Below, one piece after another: positions 40,775 through 51,947 of a DNA stretch of 64,000 nucleotides; position 1 is the stretch's first letter, and each line of letters opens with the position of its first letter. Made by a program: the position numbers and the translations under genes. Location: NCBI GenBank assembly GCA_030068145.1, contig JAPJBO010000226.1, forward strand, positions 1 to 64,000, read 5' to 3'. The notes beneath the pieces were generated by a model that saw nothing but the letters and a program-made list of their open reading frames with translations, did not search any database and was not told the DNA's origin. The stretch comes from Diplonema papillatum. Taxonomy: Eukaryota; Euglenozoa; Diplonemea; Diplonemida; Diplonemidae.

Positions 40775-41084
40775 CGTGGTCTATTCGATTCAAAAAAAGC
40801 CACATAACAAAATATCAAAACCCATGTTCTTACCGACGTACTTGTTGATGACTCGAGGTTCTGCTCTTCGCACCTGCCACCACGGCAGAGTTTCTTGCTG
40901 CGCGTTGCTGGGTGGGACACAGCAGGTTGTGCCAGACCTCAGTTCTCTGGCAGGCAGGGGTATGCGCGATCTGCTGTTTAACAAAGATTATTGGATCCAC
41001 TGTTGTTTGGCTTACCGTATCTTGGTCTGAGATTCCCAGAAAACGGTGTACGTGTCTCATTTTCTTTGTATTATTGCCCAGGAA

Positions 41085-41160
41085 TGCGGGAGTGGGACTC
41101 CCGCAATGCGGGAGTGCCACTCCCGCGTTGCGGGAGTGGGACTCCCGCACTTTTTCACTC
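41085..41160. repeat. Palindrome cluster, right terminal
   Basis: Tandem GCGGGAGTGGGACTCCCGC and ACTCCCGCGTTGCGGGAGT palindromes, the inverted counterpart of 36990-37095. Confidence 0.85.
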
Positions 41161-41208
41161 CCGTATTCACTCCCCCAACCGGTGGGGGAGCCCGCCGTGT
41201 ATAATATG

Positions 41209-41617
41209 AGACGATGCCAAACCCCCCCCCCTTTGCACTAGCCCGGGCCCTGGAAAAATTACCAGGGTTTTTGGCCCTGAACGATTACCAAAGGAAAAAC
41301 TCTCTGGTACGAGATGCAATTCGTTTACAATTCCATTCCAGGGCCCCAGACTGTCCTTGAGCTCAACGGATTCAAAAGCGTTCAAAAACGTCCTCGGAAT
41401 GTATTTTTCGCCACAGCCACGAAACCTGAAGAAGGTTTTCAGATTCTGGCAGGTCTAGCTGGCTTCCGAAAGGGTAAACCACGGCTGTCACCCAAGGTGG
41501 GCGTTGAAAAAACCTGTTTATTATCGTGGTCAACTCTACATACTTGGGGGCGTGATTGAGCTCCTCAGGCTCGAATTACTGAGCTGCACATTGTAAGCGG
41601 TTCGTCCGTTCGAGAGT
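41209..41617. other. Unassigned spacer
   Basis: Starts with a C run and a small CCCTGG/CCAGGG hairpin near 41258. No recognised gene. Confidence 0.4.
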
Positions 41618-43004
41618 AGTGAGTTCTTAAGTACACGAACCACATGGATTAGCATGCACTGCCTCGATAGCCAGGTTATCGGATGACGTCGTCACCTGCC
41701 ATTGCGTCGTCAAGGTCGAGCATTTATGGCGCTAGCGGGATTTGGCTTTCTTGCGATTCCAGAGACTGAGTCGGCGAGTACGAGGGCGGGCAGGAGTGCC
41801 CGTTTTCCACTTTCGAGGGCATTGGTGTGCCCGTGGTCCCCGGTCGTTTCTGAGAGCTACTTGCCCTCGGTACCTTCTTCTTCCTTCGATGCACCCCTGA
41901 GTCGGGTGTGGTCGCCTTCGTCTTCTTCCGCTTGCGGCCGGCGATCGGGCCTTCCTTCGGGGTGCCGAGCACCCTCTTCTTCAGCGCTGGTCGTTCGCTG
42001 GTTCCTGGCGTTGGTGGCGGCCTCTTGGTCGCCCGTCCGGTCGTCGCCGTCTCCTTTTTCGTTGCCGCGAGCGGCGCTCGCGCCGCTCGCTTTCCTACTG
42101 GCGTTTCCCGTTGTACGCCCACCTGGGTGGGTGAGGAGGGCCTCTTCTTCTTGTTGCGTCCGGGGGTTGACTGGACGTTCGGCTTGTTGGACTGGTGGTG
42201 GCCGCGGCTGCAACATGCCGCCGGTCGCCTCTGCGTCAGCGTAGGGAGCCTTTTGCACTCTTGGCAGGTTCCTCTGCCATACGTGCGGCAGGCATGATGC
42301 CCGCTGCGGCAACACGCCGCCGCCGTCTTGCACTCGCCGCACTTCGTCGTGCTGTGCTCTGAGCACACCGCGATCGGCTGCCCATCGTTCGCCTGGTGAT
42401 GGTGCCGGCAGCACATCTCTACCGTGGGAGCGTCCCTTCGGACGAGTGCTCTGCACGCCTCACACTTCCCTTTGTGATGGGTCGCGCACGTGACGAGTGC
42501 CTTCTCTATACCGACACCCGGCATATGCACGGGGTCTGGGTGCAGTTGTGGTGGTGCAGGCAGGGCCCACCTCGCCGCTCTCCCGATCGTCCAGTCAGCG
42601 CACGTCGGGCACTGCGGAAGGGGGTGAGAGAACGGGGAAACCTCCTGCGCTGCATGATGAGCGCGTTGGACAAGCTGGCGGCACAGCAAGGGCTGGGAAG
42701 CTGCATGAGAGGGGAGAGGGTGTGCCGGACGACGTCGCTGTCATTCATGGGCATCTCGGGGATATCGGGTGTACGGCCCAGGCCACGCTTTCGCGAGGCA
42801 CACACGGGGACGATACTTGAGGAACAAGTCAAAGGAAGCGATGTAGGGACGCATCGGCGCATTCCCGTGCAGCGGCATGCTGAGGCCCCGTTCTCGGTCC
42901 ATTGTATGTCCGACAGCCACGCCACCAACGCATAAAACGTCGGTAGTCCCCAGGTCTTGTTCCGCTCCCACGTCCATGCCGGGGCAATCCGCGCGAAGGG
43001 GTGG
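41618..43004 (-). pseudogene. 5'-truncated, internally inverted LINE copy
   Basis: On the minus strand it matches the intact LINE from about 6435 to its 3' end near 7868. From 5' to 3' on that strand: 43004-42856 matches 6435-6640 with about 50 bp missing near the TENG codons; 42855-42618 matches 6640-6868 in the opposite orientation; 42617-41618 resumes in order. The frame at 41724-42689 still encodes the Cys/His-rich tail (CCRRHHHQ-type pairs, CRSGHHACRTYGRGTCQEC) and the basic end. RT and endonuclease are absent. Confidence 0.9.
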
Positions 43005-43330
43005 TCAAATTTACGGCTGCCAAACATCCCGTGACACCGCGCAAGGTGGTAAAACGCTCTTTTGTTTTCTTTTCGATTGCTTTTGATGGGGCATGCAGGC
43101 CTGATATGCAAGAATGGAAAAGAGCCCGGGGGGGAACACTTTCCCCCCGGGCTGTACGCGTACGCACCAGTTTTTCGCGTACGCGTACGGCACCCAAAGG
43201 CGGACCGTCTACTACTACGAACTAAGAAACCCCGCGTTTCCGGAGGAAGTTCACAACGACTCCATCCACTCCTGCCAGCGGACTAACCCCTCAATCAAAA
43301 GGGGTACAGGTCAGGGCCTAACTTATTAGG
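43005..43330. other. Two adjacent strong hairpins
   Basis: AGCCCGGGGGGGAA (43123) pairs with TTCCCCCCGGGCT (43141), and GTACGCGTACGC (43154) pairs with GCGTACGCGTAC (ends near 43188). No gene is recognised around them. Confidence 0.6.
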
Positions 43331-43344
43331 TTTCACGTTCCAGC

Positions 43345-43455
43345 TGCAGTTGCTTCGCAGCTGTTGTGTTGGATACACACTGTTGTCGCATCACATAGCT
43401 GTTGTGTTGGATACACACTGTTGTCGCATCACATAGCTGTTGTGTTCTGTGCAGG
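43345..43455. repeat. 43-bp tandem repeat (2.5 units)
   Basis: Units of GTTGTGTTGGATACACACTG followed by TTGTCGCATCACATAGCT. Confidence 0.85.
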
Positions 43456-43497
43456 ATACGTGTCGCCATAGTGATCGCCTTGCCTCGTTTGTTCGTC

Positions 43498-43850
43498 CAG
43501 AGTAACACCACACGACAACAACAATGAGAACAAGACGAACACAACACGCCCAAGGCCAATCTCAAGCACACGACGACACGGAAAGCGGCACGGCACCTAC
43601 AGCACTGCTCGCCAGTGAGGAGGGCACTGCAAAACGACGGAGAATAAGGATTCCGCACAAGATCGAGAGATCCAAGGGAGGCATACCATACCAGCAAGAG
43701 AAGTAAAGACGCCAAGCGGCCGCGAAGGCGAAGAAACAAAAGAGTGCACGCGCCGGACCCACGACTTGGTGCGTTCGAAAAGGTAGTCACCCGACCGGGT
43801 GATGCAGACTGTGAAGACAGACTCTTTGCATTAAAACCTTCTGGAAGGTT
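43498..43850 (+). pseudogene. Basic-tail remnant of a LINE ORF2
   Basis: A short frame (MRTRRTQHAQGQ ... RRRIRIPHKIERS) has the basic character of the ORF2 tails. The downstream GATGCAGACTGTG plus CAGACTCTTTGCATT closely resembles the 3' flank of the fragment at 15837-16360. Likely another 3' scrap of that subfamily. Confidence 0.4.
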
Positions 43851-45214
43851 CCGGTTGTCTGAAGCATGGGCAGTCGAGCAGTACTCGCCGTTCTCCCGAT
43901 TTCATATCCACCCTGGATGGCCAGCCTCGTCAAGGACAGGTGTCACAGTGCCAATGGTAATACACTACCGCTTGGAATTGGGAAAGCTTTAGGCACGCGA
44001 TGACAGTTGGTGTCTTGAATACACGGGGTTGGGGGCGTTGCGCACGGGAACAGGGAACCTTCTGCAAGGTTGCCCAGCAAGCTTACAGATGGATGTTAGA
44101 GTCTCAGCGTGACTTTCGGCGAACGGCGATGACGGTGTTTGTGACACGGAGAGAGTTCTTTGCTGTCTGTCTGTTTGAACGAGGTTACTGAGTGCCAGAC
44201 GCGTGTTGTCCTAGGAACCCCACACCCCACACCGTAAGACGCAATAGTCAATGTGGCTCATCTACTCTCCAGGCTTTCTCAAAAACTCCGCTTTTTTTCG
44301 GGGGGGAAACGCTTTCACTCGACGGGGAGCGGCAGTTCTTTTTGTTGTGGCTCAAAGTCCACCCCGGCATACCCGGATAAACCCATCTTCATTCCTGCCC
44401 GAAGGCGTTCCTCCTTTGTCTTCATTCTTTCGCTTTCCATTGACAAAAGTGAGCGTTACCGACTAGCCCACCATAACGATGGTTCAAGGGCTAAAATCAT
44501 GGTGATTGAAGCCGTTGGTCCGTTTTCCTTTCGGCGCGCACTTGTGTGTTCATTTTACTTGCATGTTTTCCCTGGGGTCTGCGCTGAGCGAATTGACTAG
44601 CACAGCACGGGACGCTTGAGACGTAACGTTCAACTCCTGCAACCCACGCGTGGAAGAAGGCCCTTCCTACGGGCAGGGGTGGAGCAGTTCAGGAAAACGA
44701 ACCAGGGCGGCTTCTGAAGATAATTGGAAGCACGGTCACGCGGGGAAGGGGGAGGAGTAACAGTGCCACGGGCGCGGCTTCGTGAAGCCTGTTCCCGTGG
44801 CCTTTCTGCTGCAAACCCGCCAGAGGGCCCCCGAACATTTTACAAAGAGGCAACCATCATTCGACTGTGCCATTGGTCTTCCTTGCTGACCGCGGATAGA
44901 CCGATACTGACGAAAGCAATCGACCCGCAATTCGAGACCGTTACCGGGCGGTTTGATTGAGTTTCGGTTGAAGGTGTGGGGGTGTCGATCGCGATGTGCT
45001 TGAAGTCCTGAGGCTGAGGACGAGCGGCAGTTGGCTTTGCCGACCACGATTCAGTTTGAATGAGAAAGTGGCGCAAAGATCATTTAGCGGAAATCCTGGG
45101 CGCCAAGTCCGGATTGAATTGTAAAGCTTGCAAAGATTGATGCACAATCTCTGGTTCTTGAATGGGGTCGACTGACAATTTTCCGATCGTCTTCTCTCTT
45201 GACGTTCACATTGC
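43851..45214. other. Unassigned spacer
   Basis: Open frames on both strands are short and overlapping; none has a motif I recognise. Confidence 0.4.
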
Positions 45215-45601
45215 TACTGGGGGGGCCAAATGCAATAGGAATACAACAGCATTGGGAGGGGAAGGATAAAGAAACCCGGGGTTTCAAACAGTCTGGATGC
45301 TGAAAGTCTGGGCGCAGGCACCTGCAGGTCAGGAGGAAATCTGGCAAACTTTTCGCGGGAAGAGCTATCCCTGGCATGTATTGGCACCTTTTCTACACTC
45401 AAATTGGCCAGGAATCTGGCCCCCAGATGGCACTACAGACTTTTTTGGCCGAGCAAAACCACTCCGCCGAGCGCCGAGGAATCGAACCAGCGACCCTCAG
45501 CATCACATGTGGGGACCGCTAGACCGAGAGGGGGGGTTTTTTTTTGAGCAGGCCGAGTTCCAGGCCTATACTTCAGGTTGTTCTTCTTCTGTTTCACCTG
45601 G

Positions 45602-45760
45602 TAAAGGGGGGGGTCGAATAATAACAGTTATTTGACACACGTCTGGTTGTCGAAAACACTACCACTATTGGATCCTGCTACTGTTCGGCTACCCGGATCT
45701 TTTTTTATTATTCGACAAATCGAATAATAACACAGTGTTAGTATTCGACCCCCCCCTTTA
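45602..45760. mobile_element. 159-bp inverted-repeat element with perfect 19-bp ends
   Basis: TAAAGGGGGGGGTCGAATA at 45602-45620 is the exact reverse complement of 45742-45760. The outermost TA is probably the target duplication. AATAATAACA words repeat inside. Too small to code. Confidence 0.9.
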
Positions 45761-45892
45761 TGTCTTGAGTTAGGGATCTCCATGTGAAGGACGGACATGT
45801 AAACTGTGACAGTGACATGATCTTCAGTTTGGTGTTGGCTCGCTCATGCTCAGGCTTACATTTTTGGAACACATTGCAATGTCTCGAAAAAG

Positions 45893-46214
45893 AAAAAAAG
45901 TCTATTTAGCCACCTCTACAAAAAAAAGCACGCCAATCTTTTTTGACTTCGAGTGGTCCTCAGGAACTATTGTCCCCGAAATTGAGGAAAATGCGATCGA
46001 GCGAAATCAAGTAGTAGCCGATTGGACTTTCGGCTTCAAGAGTCCTCACTGATTCTCTCAAAAAGGCTGCTCCCCCCACTGGGACAAACAATATGGTGAT
46101 GATATCAAAAATAGGCCCAAAGGGGTAGAACTGATTTTAGAACTGGTTTCACAACATCTTGAGGGGTACAACTGGTTTTACGACATCTTGAGGTGGCTAA
46201 ATAGACTTTTTCTC
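45893..46214. mobile_element. Small inverted-repeat element
   Basis: AGTCTATTTAGCCACCTC (45899-45916) is the exact reverse complement of 46190-46207, extended outward by imperfect A/T-rich bases (GAAAAA / TTTTTCTC). Confidence 0.7.
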
Positions 46215-46981
46215 ACTCCGAAACAATACTGTATTTATGGTAGTGAAACGCGCGTTACGCTCTTGCTGCTTCTTTCTTTTCGGGAGGTCTGCGGGCGCGG
46301 GCGCGGACCAAAGAATTCACGTTTTTGCACGCGCGTGAATCACGCTCGTGACGCGCGGAACGCGCGTGAAGAGCGTGGCAAGAACCCCACGTATTCTGTC
46401 CCCTACAGGCGTCCGTTTTCTCGCACGGCCGTTCATCTGTGTGCTTTTAAACGGCGCTACGCAGGTCGTCGGTTCAACCTCGTGCATCGTCTTTCCGGCC
46501 GGCGCAAAATTCTTTACACAACAGGACAATGTGCCTCGCCAACTTCAGGTTCTGTGCGGCGCCGCGCTATGCCCTCAGCTCCAGTACGACTACAGGAACT
46601 GGCAGCCTCTCTGCCGCTGTCGGAATCCGATGGTTCTGTTGGAACAGGAAGCGCCCGGGTTATTTTACGCGACGGCATCTTCGTGCTTGTGTGTTCGTGT
46701 TTCCTGAGGGAGGTGCTTGGTTTGCAACTCATCAGACCTTGCAACGGACATGAAGGGCGCAAACAACCTCCTACTCTACTACCTGTGGAAGGGTGTACGC
46801 TCGGTACGACGTGCTCAGCGCACCAAAACGGACGCGGCGTGTATCACGCGCGTGAACAAACGGAGCATTTTTTGGTCACGCGCGTATCTTGAGGTGAGTG
46901 GGAGGGTGAGCGGGCGGAACGCGCGGTTCACTACCATGTGTATTTGACTACCTATTGCATTTGACTACCTATTGTATTTGA

Positions 46982-47000
46982 CCCCCCCCCCCCCCCCCCC
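46982..47000. repeat. Poly-C tract (19 bp)
   Basis: An uninterrupted run of 19 C inside the right end of the element above. The related ends carry only 7-8, so this is a replication-slippage expansion and may vary between individuals or assemblies. Confidence 0.85.
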
Positions 47001-47003
47001 AGT

Positions 47004-48018
47004 CATGGGTTGATTGACGAAAAACAAACTGCTCACTTCGCAGGCAAAAACATCTTCGACAAGCCAAAGCTAACTCCTTGCTGAGTCGCCTTTCCTCCGG
47101 CACACGTATTTGGTTGTGCGTTAATAGCGGCATCCTGCTTACGCCATCCACGATTTGTTTTTGCTTTTACAGGTCCAGTATGATCCTACAACCGTAAATA
47201 CAAACAATACAAACGGGAGTTCCTCTCGTCCTACCCCGTAGTGCTGTCGAATGCGCGGGCCCCATGGGCACACTCCAATAGTTGGGTACCAACCTGGCAC
47301 GTTCCCGGTTCATGGGCTAACGATCTAACTCTAAGACAATTCTGCTTGCCTAGGTTCCGAAGAGCCGACATCGCAGAAATCAAAAAGCAACGTCGCTATG
47401 AACGCTTGACTGTCACAAGCTACTTAAGACGATGCTATTGCTCAGCGACGTCAGAAAGTGTCATATGAACAGTGCTGCTGGCCGGCTAAATATAAAGGTA
47501 GGGCCAAGGGTATCCTACCTTGGCCCCAGGTTTTGGGGTTTGTTGGGTAACTGTCCGAGTGCCGATCCTTCACAAAGTTGCGCCAGTTGTGTTCCTCTTG
47601 TGCTCCAGTAAACAGAAATTCATTTTGTTACGTTTCCGGCTGCTTTATTTGCGACAAACTGCTTCGCTCGGTGTGCGTGATGAGCTTTTCTGCAAGACTG
47701 CTACATAATTCCATCTTCTTTCCCGATTGTCTTTGAGGGATGGGTGAATCCGGTCGGAACTACGCAAGGCTGGTTTGGGTTCTGCATGAGGCTGAAATAG
47801 GTTTCTGCGAAAGCGAACACGATCTTCACACCCCCGGTGCAGTCCTGCAGGACTAGCATTCGGTGGTGCTGCGCTATCACCAGTGCGTGCTTCACCCAGT
47901 CTTCAAATACAAGACCGTCGAGCTCAGGCAACAGCGCCTCGCATTCTGAAACAGCCGGGTTAGAGACTCGTTCCGGACGGGGCAACGACCGTGATTCTCA
48001 GGATCCGGGTGCGACGCT
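47004..48018. other. Intergenic region downstream of bestrophin gene 1
   Basis: Contains a 94-residue minus-strand frame (47701-47985) with no recognised motif, ending just beyond the bestrophin stop. An AAATATAAAGG word lies near 47487. No certain gene. Confidence 0.35.
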
Positions 48019-49281
48019 TCAATGCAAACTGCGCAACTCGTAAAGGGCGGAGTTGTACGCCGACTCCACGATGCTGTCTGCGCCCAAGTAGGTAGGGGAC
48101 AACGACGCCGCTCCTCGGGTCGGGCTGCTCAAGGTTGATTCGACACGTCTCGTCGGCAGCGTGTACTCATGCTCGTTTGAAGGGCGCCTCGACACGAATT
48201 TCGGCGACAGCGGATGCGGGGTGGGCGGCCCGGATTTGATGCTGCGGGGGGGCGCCTTCGGCTCACGCGTGTAACGCCTTTCACGCGTGTGCTTGATCAT
48301 CGTGATGTCGTGCTGGATGGTCTTCTCGAAGGCCTGCAGGTCGAAATCGTTGATGTCGTTGCCAAACGGGTCTTCCATCTCGGTACCAATCTGAACTAGG
48401 CCGAAAAACAGAAAGGAGCTGGCTAATATGAAAGGGATGCTGTACCACCCCATGACAGACGCCGCTGGGAACACCAAGGTAACGAGGAACATCCACAACA
48501 CCATACGAGACATGTGGACCCACGGGTACGGGAGGGGAGTCGTGGTAATCTTCATCATCCCATTCCACACGTGTTGCAGGTCGCCGACATTCGAGCTTAT
48601 CTCGATTTCTTGCAGAGGCGTGATATGGTGCGACACGCGCAGTGCATTGTTAACTTCGTACCTCAGCCACGTGAGGGTCACCAGGGGGTGGTTCTTCTCG
48701 ACGGCTTGCAGGTCGTCGTACTCGCCCTGCGTCAAATGCTGCAGCACAGCCGAGAAGTCCCAGACCCAGTCGGCCCTTGTACTGCCCTCCCTGAGGGTAC
48801 GCGAATGGGCGACTTTCTTCCAGTGCTGTGCCACCGTCAAGTTGATGAGCAGCGCGGTGGCCAAGACGTAGCGTTTGACGTTCTCCACGAATAGGTCACC
48901 ATCAGCGTCGAGAGGGGTGTAGCAGGCGACTTTCGCCATGATCTCCCGAGAGTTGTACACGAGACTCCCAAGGAGCGAGCGGCCATCCCAATACCGTGCA
49001 TAGGAGTTGGAGCACCGGAAGACGAGGAGGAAGGACATTGGGGTCAGCACAACCTGGTGGCCGGTGAGAGGCACGTCGAACACGTAAAAGTACTCGTTTA
49101 CCACTGTCACGATGGCACTGATGGCGGTCATGAACAGAACCGTCGTCCAGATTTCGCCCCAAACTGTGCCCGTTATCTGAACCAGGACCAACATAGACCC
49201 TCGCAGCCCTTGGCCCCAGATCCTGTACTCCGCGAGCTTCCGCCTCTTGTTGAACATATCTTTGTCTTCTCCGGCCGCCAT
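48019..49281 (-). CDS. Bestrophin-family anion channel (gene 1)
   Basis: A 420-residue intronless frame. Hydrophobic segments lie near residues 28-62, 72-92, 138-152 and 258-300. Family signatures: GHQVVLTPMSFLLVFRCSNS followed by YARYWDGR in the second membrane region, and the calcium-clasp-like EDPFGNDINDFDL after the last membrane segment. Bestrophins are pentameric chloride/bicarbonate channels; plant and algal members sit in thylakoid or plasma membranes and affect ion balance or bicarbonate supply. The last 110 residues are Pro/Ser-rich and probably a cytosolic regulatory tail. MAAGEDKDMFNKRRKLAEYR is hydrophilic, with no obvious signal or transit peptide. A paralogue lies 2.7 kb upstream on the same strand. 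The family call is secure; ion and membrane are not known. Confidence 0.93.
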   Translation of the reverse strand: MAAGEDKDMFNKRRKLAEYRIWGQGLRGSMLVLVQITGTVWGEIWTTVLFMTAISAIVTVVNEYFYVFDVPLTGHQVVLTPMSFLLVFRCSNSYARYWDGRSLLGSLVYNSREIMAKVACYTPLDADGDLFVENVKRYVLATALLINLTVAQHWKKVAHSRTLREGSTRADWVWDFSAVLQHLTQGEYDDLQAVEKNHPLVTLTWLRYEVNNALRVSHHITPLQEIEISSNVGDLQHVWNGMMKITTTPLPYPWVHMSRMVLWMFLVTLVFPAASVMGWYSIPFILASSFLFFGLVQIGTEMEDPFGNDINDFDLQAFEKTIQHDITMIKHTRERRYTREPKAPPRSIKSGPPTPHPLSPKFVSRRPSNEHEYTLPTRRVESTLSSPTRGAASLSPTYLGADSIVESAYNSALYELRSLH

Positions 49282-50915
49282 GCTGGCTTCGCCGCCCCAA
49301 CCTGCAGCCAGGGCCAGCTTCGTTCTTTACTTGAGGAAAGAGAGGGGGACAGGGGTGGTGTTTTCTTGTTTTCCCCGTCTCTCCAGTTGTCTCTAATGAG
49401 TCAAATTCGTCCCCATCCTGAAAGGGGGTTTAGACTGTGCAAGACGTGTATTTGATGGCTGGTTCGCCAACCCGTACTGCTGCCACTGCATTGACCTCAA
49501 CCAGATCACGAATACCTGGAACGAAGCACTCTACATACCGCTGCCTCCGATCTTTACAGCCGAAGGACAGGGGAAACATCGGGAGTAATGAGAAGTGAGT
49601 CCCCCGTGCACGTGGAAGCATCGATCCACTGTTGCAGTCATGAACAGAACCATCGCTCAGGTTTCGCAACTGCGTTGGATCCAGGCACAACGCTGTGAGG
49701 CCGCCGCCAGGTTGTTGTGCCCCATGTTTGGGAGTAGATTTAGGAGACCTTTCCAATGAGTCCCCTTGAGGCATAAGACTCTTGAGTTTGGACCACGCTT
49801 TCTCTTCCCGGAAGTCCCATCCTTCAGCCTCACACACGTCCGGGCATACGAGAGCGAGAAAGCATGCATGCGTACGCGGCGCGCTCCCTCCTATGCTTTC
49901 TCTTGAGGCGTTTCCCACTCCGGGTATTCGGTCCAGGAACACAAACGGGAAAGAAGCCAGGCACCGAGCTACTATGGTGCCTGAACATCAGAATCAGAAA
50001 GGCTGAAGGGACAACGAGCGGCCAGCATGCAATTGTTGGGATGTGAGAAAGCTGGCCCGAGAAACGCAAGGGTTGGTCCGGGAGGTGAACAGCGATTGCG
50101 AGCCAAGAAAAAGGAGGAAAGCTTCCTGTGGAGCACAAAAAACAGCTTCACGTGTAATGGTGCCGCCCCAGCCGCGCGCCACCGAGCAACACTGACTTTC
50201 CTAGCGTGGTGAACCTTGCCCAACACACTGTCGCGAAGGTTGTCCGCAGGCACGTGGCATCGTGTCAAGCTTCGGGGGCGCGCTACATTGACTGCGACCT
50301 TGAGTGACTCCTCGCGTCACCTTCATCTGGAGGATAGGACGAGGGTCCACATCGTTTCGGAAAGGTGAGCTTCAATTCCCAGGATGCTGCTTGTGGTTCA
50401 ACAGGGGACAAAGAGCAAATGAATGCACACTGCAGGCAGAACTCTGCCTTTAAAACCCTAAACCTGTTTGCATCAAGTGACAATGGATGCAAGACACCAT
50501 AGCCGGCAGTGGAGGAAAGCTTGGTGCCGTGTTATCCACCCTTGTTAGATGTAGCGTCCGCGTACGCAAAAGAGAAATGGTGTGCAAGACCCCAAAGTTC
50601 GAGTACACTGTTGCTTGTGCATCCATGGACGGGATCCAATCCTGCTTTGTGAAGGTGAGAGAAACACCTAAATTTACGATATTCTGGCTAACGTTCCCTT
50701 ATAGTGTTTACAGGTACGCTGCCCTCTTGTTTGCGAGAGATTGACATTGTTTGCAAGAGGCACCCCCCTCCAAATACACTGGTCCCTCTCGTGTCACCGT
50801 CTCTCACGGGTCCGGTAGCCGAAATTCGCCCGCGTTGGTTTCCTTGTGGTGTCGCAGGACTCCAACGCAAGCGGACACCCTGTGACGGAGGAAGACACCG
50901 AGAAACAACAACTGA
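49282..50915. other. Spacer between the bestrophin genes, upstream part
   Basis: No recognised gene. Presumed promoter of bestrophin gene 1 is next to 49282; no TATA-like box stands out. Open frames to 170 residues are of mixed composition and unconvincing. Confidence 0.4.
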
Positions 50916-51127
50916 ACAAAAATACTCGAGGACTGCCTTGTGCTTACTTCGAAGGAGGGGGAGAAACAATACAACTACAAAGTGGGTCATTTTTGTTGAA
51001 CGCTTACGCCCGCCACTGAACCCAGATTCACCTGTGTTTCGTGTGGGCTACAGCACATTTCCTCCTTTGATCTTTTGCAGCTGGCAGCCTCCTCAAGTAT
51101 TTCCTACAAAGCAGGTGCTTATACAAG
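50916..51127. mobile_element. About 200-bp dispersed inverted-repeat element (copy 1)
   Basis: Begins AAATACTCGAGGACTGCC and near its end has GGCAGCCTCCTCAAGTATTT, roughly the inverse, then CCTACAAAGCAGGTGCTTAT. The same sequence recurs near 58304, 59099, 61550, 62045 and 62410. Confidence 0.75.
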
Positions 51128-51947
51128 TAGTAGGTATGTGAAGCAGCCGGAGACAGCAGGCGCAGGGGGCAGGTCTTGCTTTACTTTTCTCTTCTTCATG
51201 AAGACCCGCCCCCGGCATCCCGACTGTCCAATCACTGTCGAGAGAAGGTTTGCGCCTATTGTGATTGACCAGGCCCCTGAAGCCTTATACACAACACGGC
51301 TACAACACGAGGATGCAGCCCTGCTTAGGTGTGCACTCAGCCATCAGGCCATTGGCTGCTAAGCACCCCCCGACCCGTCGATTTGCCACTTTTGTAGCCC
51401 TCTATTCGCCGGGCGGTGCTGTCAGCACTTGTTCCGCGTCGCATGCACAGCAAGTACATGATGCTAGCGGTTGGGGGATCGGCGACCGCGACTCAATTAA
51501 GGTGCGGTTAACAGTGTCGCCGTGAAGGCCCCCACATGACACCAATTGGTGGTGCTTAAAAAAAAAAAAAGAAAAGTGTGTTGGCAGTGGAAGAAGAGAC
51601 GAAAAACTGCGGGTACGAGGTAGCTTCCGGTTCCCACGACGCGCCTTCTAACTGAGAATCTGTTTTCGATTCTGAACTCGTCAATAGTTCCCAGTGACGA
51701 CATCGCGGGTTGCAACACGGGAAGCGCGGCACAGTGATGAGATGGGGTAGAAGCAGTCGTAGTTGTTCGAACTTGATATGCAGCGACGAGTGTGACGATT
51801 GACTGTCCAAGCCGCTACCGACTACCTCTTTGCTTTGGTGGCTTCTTGCGCGCACTGTTTGTCTTCGTGCGTGCACGTCCGCTGTGGAGTCTGCTGGGCC
51901 GAGGAATCACCAGATGATTCGGCGATAGTACTTGTCTAGGGTTGTCA
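51128..51947. other. Spacer downstream of bestrophin gene 2
   Basis: Contains an A run at 51560. No recognisable gene; it would include the 3' UTR of the gene at 51948. Confidence 0.4.

Larger units (their letters stand above)
36957..41208. mobile_element. 4.2-kb element with long hairpin-rich inverted ends
   Basis: The left end reads CACGGCGGACTCCCCCGCCG inward, and the right end reads CACGGCGGGCTCCCCCACCG inward, each next to TA. Behind each lies a cluster of ACTCCCGCAATGCGGGAGT palindromes (37030-37080 and 41085-41155), so the inverted ends are at least 120 bp. Inside are two good minus-strand ORFs. No known transposase was recognised. Confidence 0.75.
45217..47003. mobile_element. Nested inverted-repeat element related to 33344-33979
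   Basis: The left end reads CTGGGGGGGCCAAATGCAAT after TA. The right end near 47003, read inward, is ACTGG then a long G tract and TCAAATACAATAGGTA. 45217-45540 and 45950-46090 match the interior of the element at 33344-33979, including the tRNA-like segment at 45470-45530. It is interrupted by the elements at 45602 and 45893. The right TA is not preserved, so the outer boundary is less sure. Confidence 0.55.

Noticed and set aside
46188..46892. 234-residue ORF as a gene
   Set aside because: Arg-rich composition, overlaps nested inverted-repeat elements, and no recognisable motif.
50448..50464. Telomere-like AAAACCCTAAACC
   Set aside because: A single occurrence with no tandem copies.
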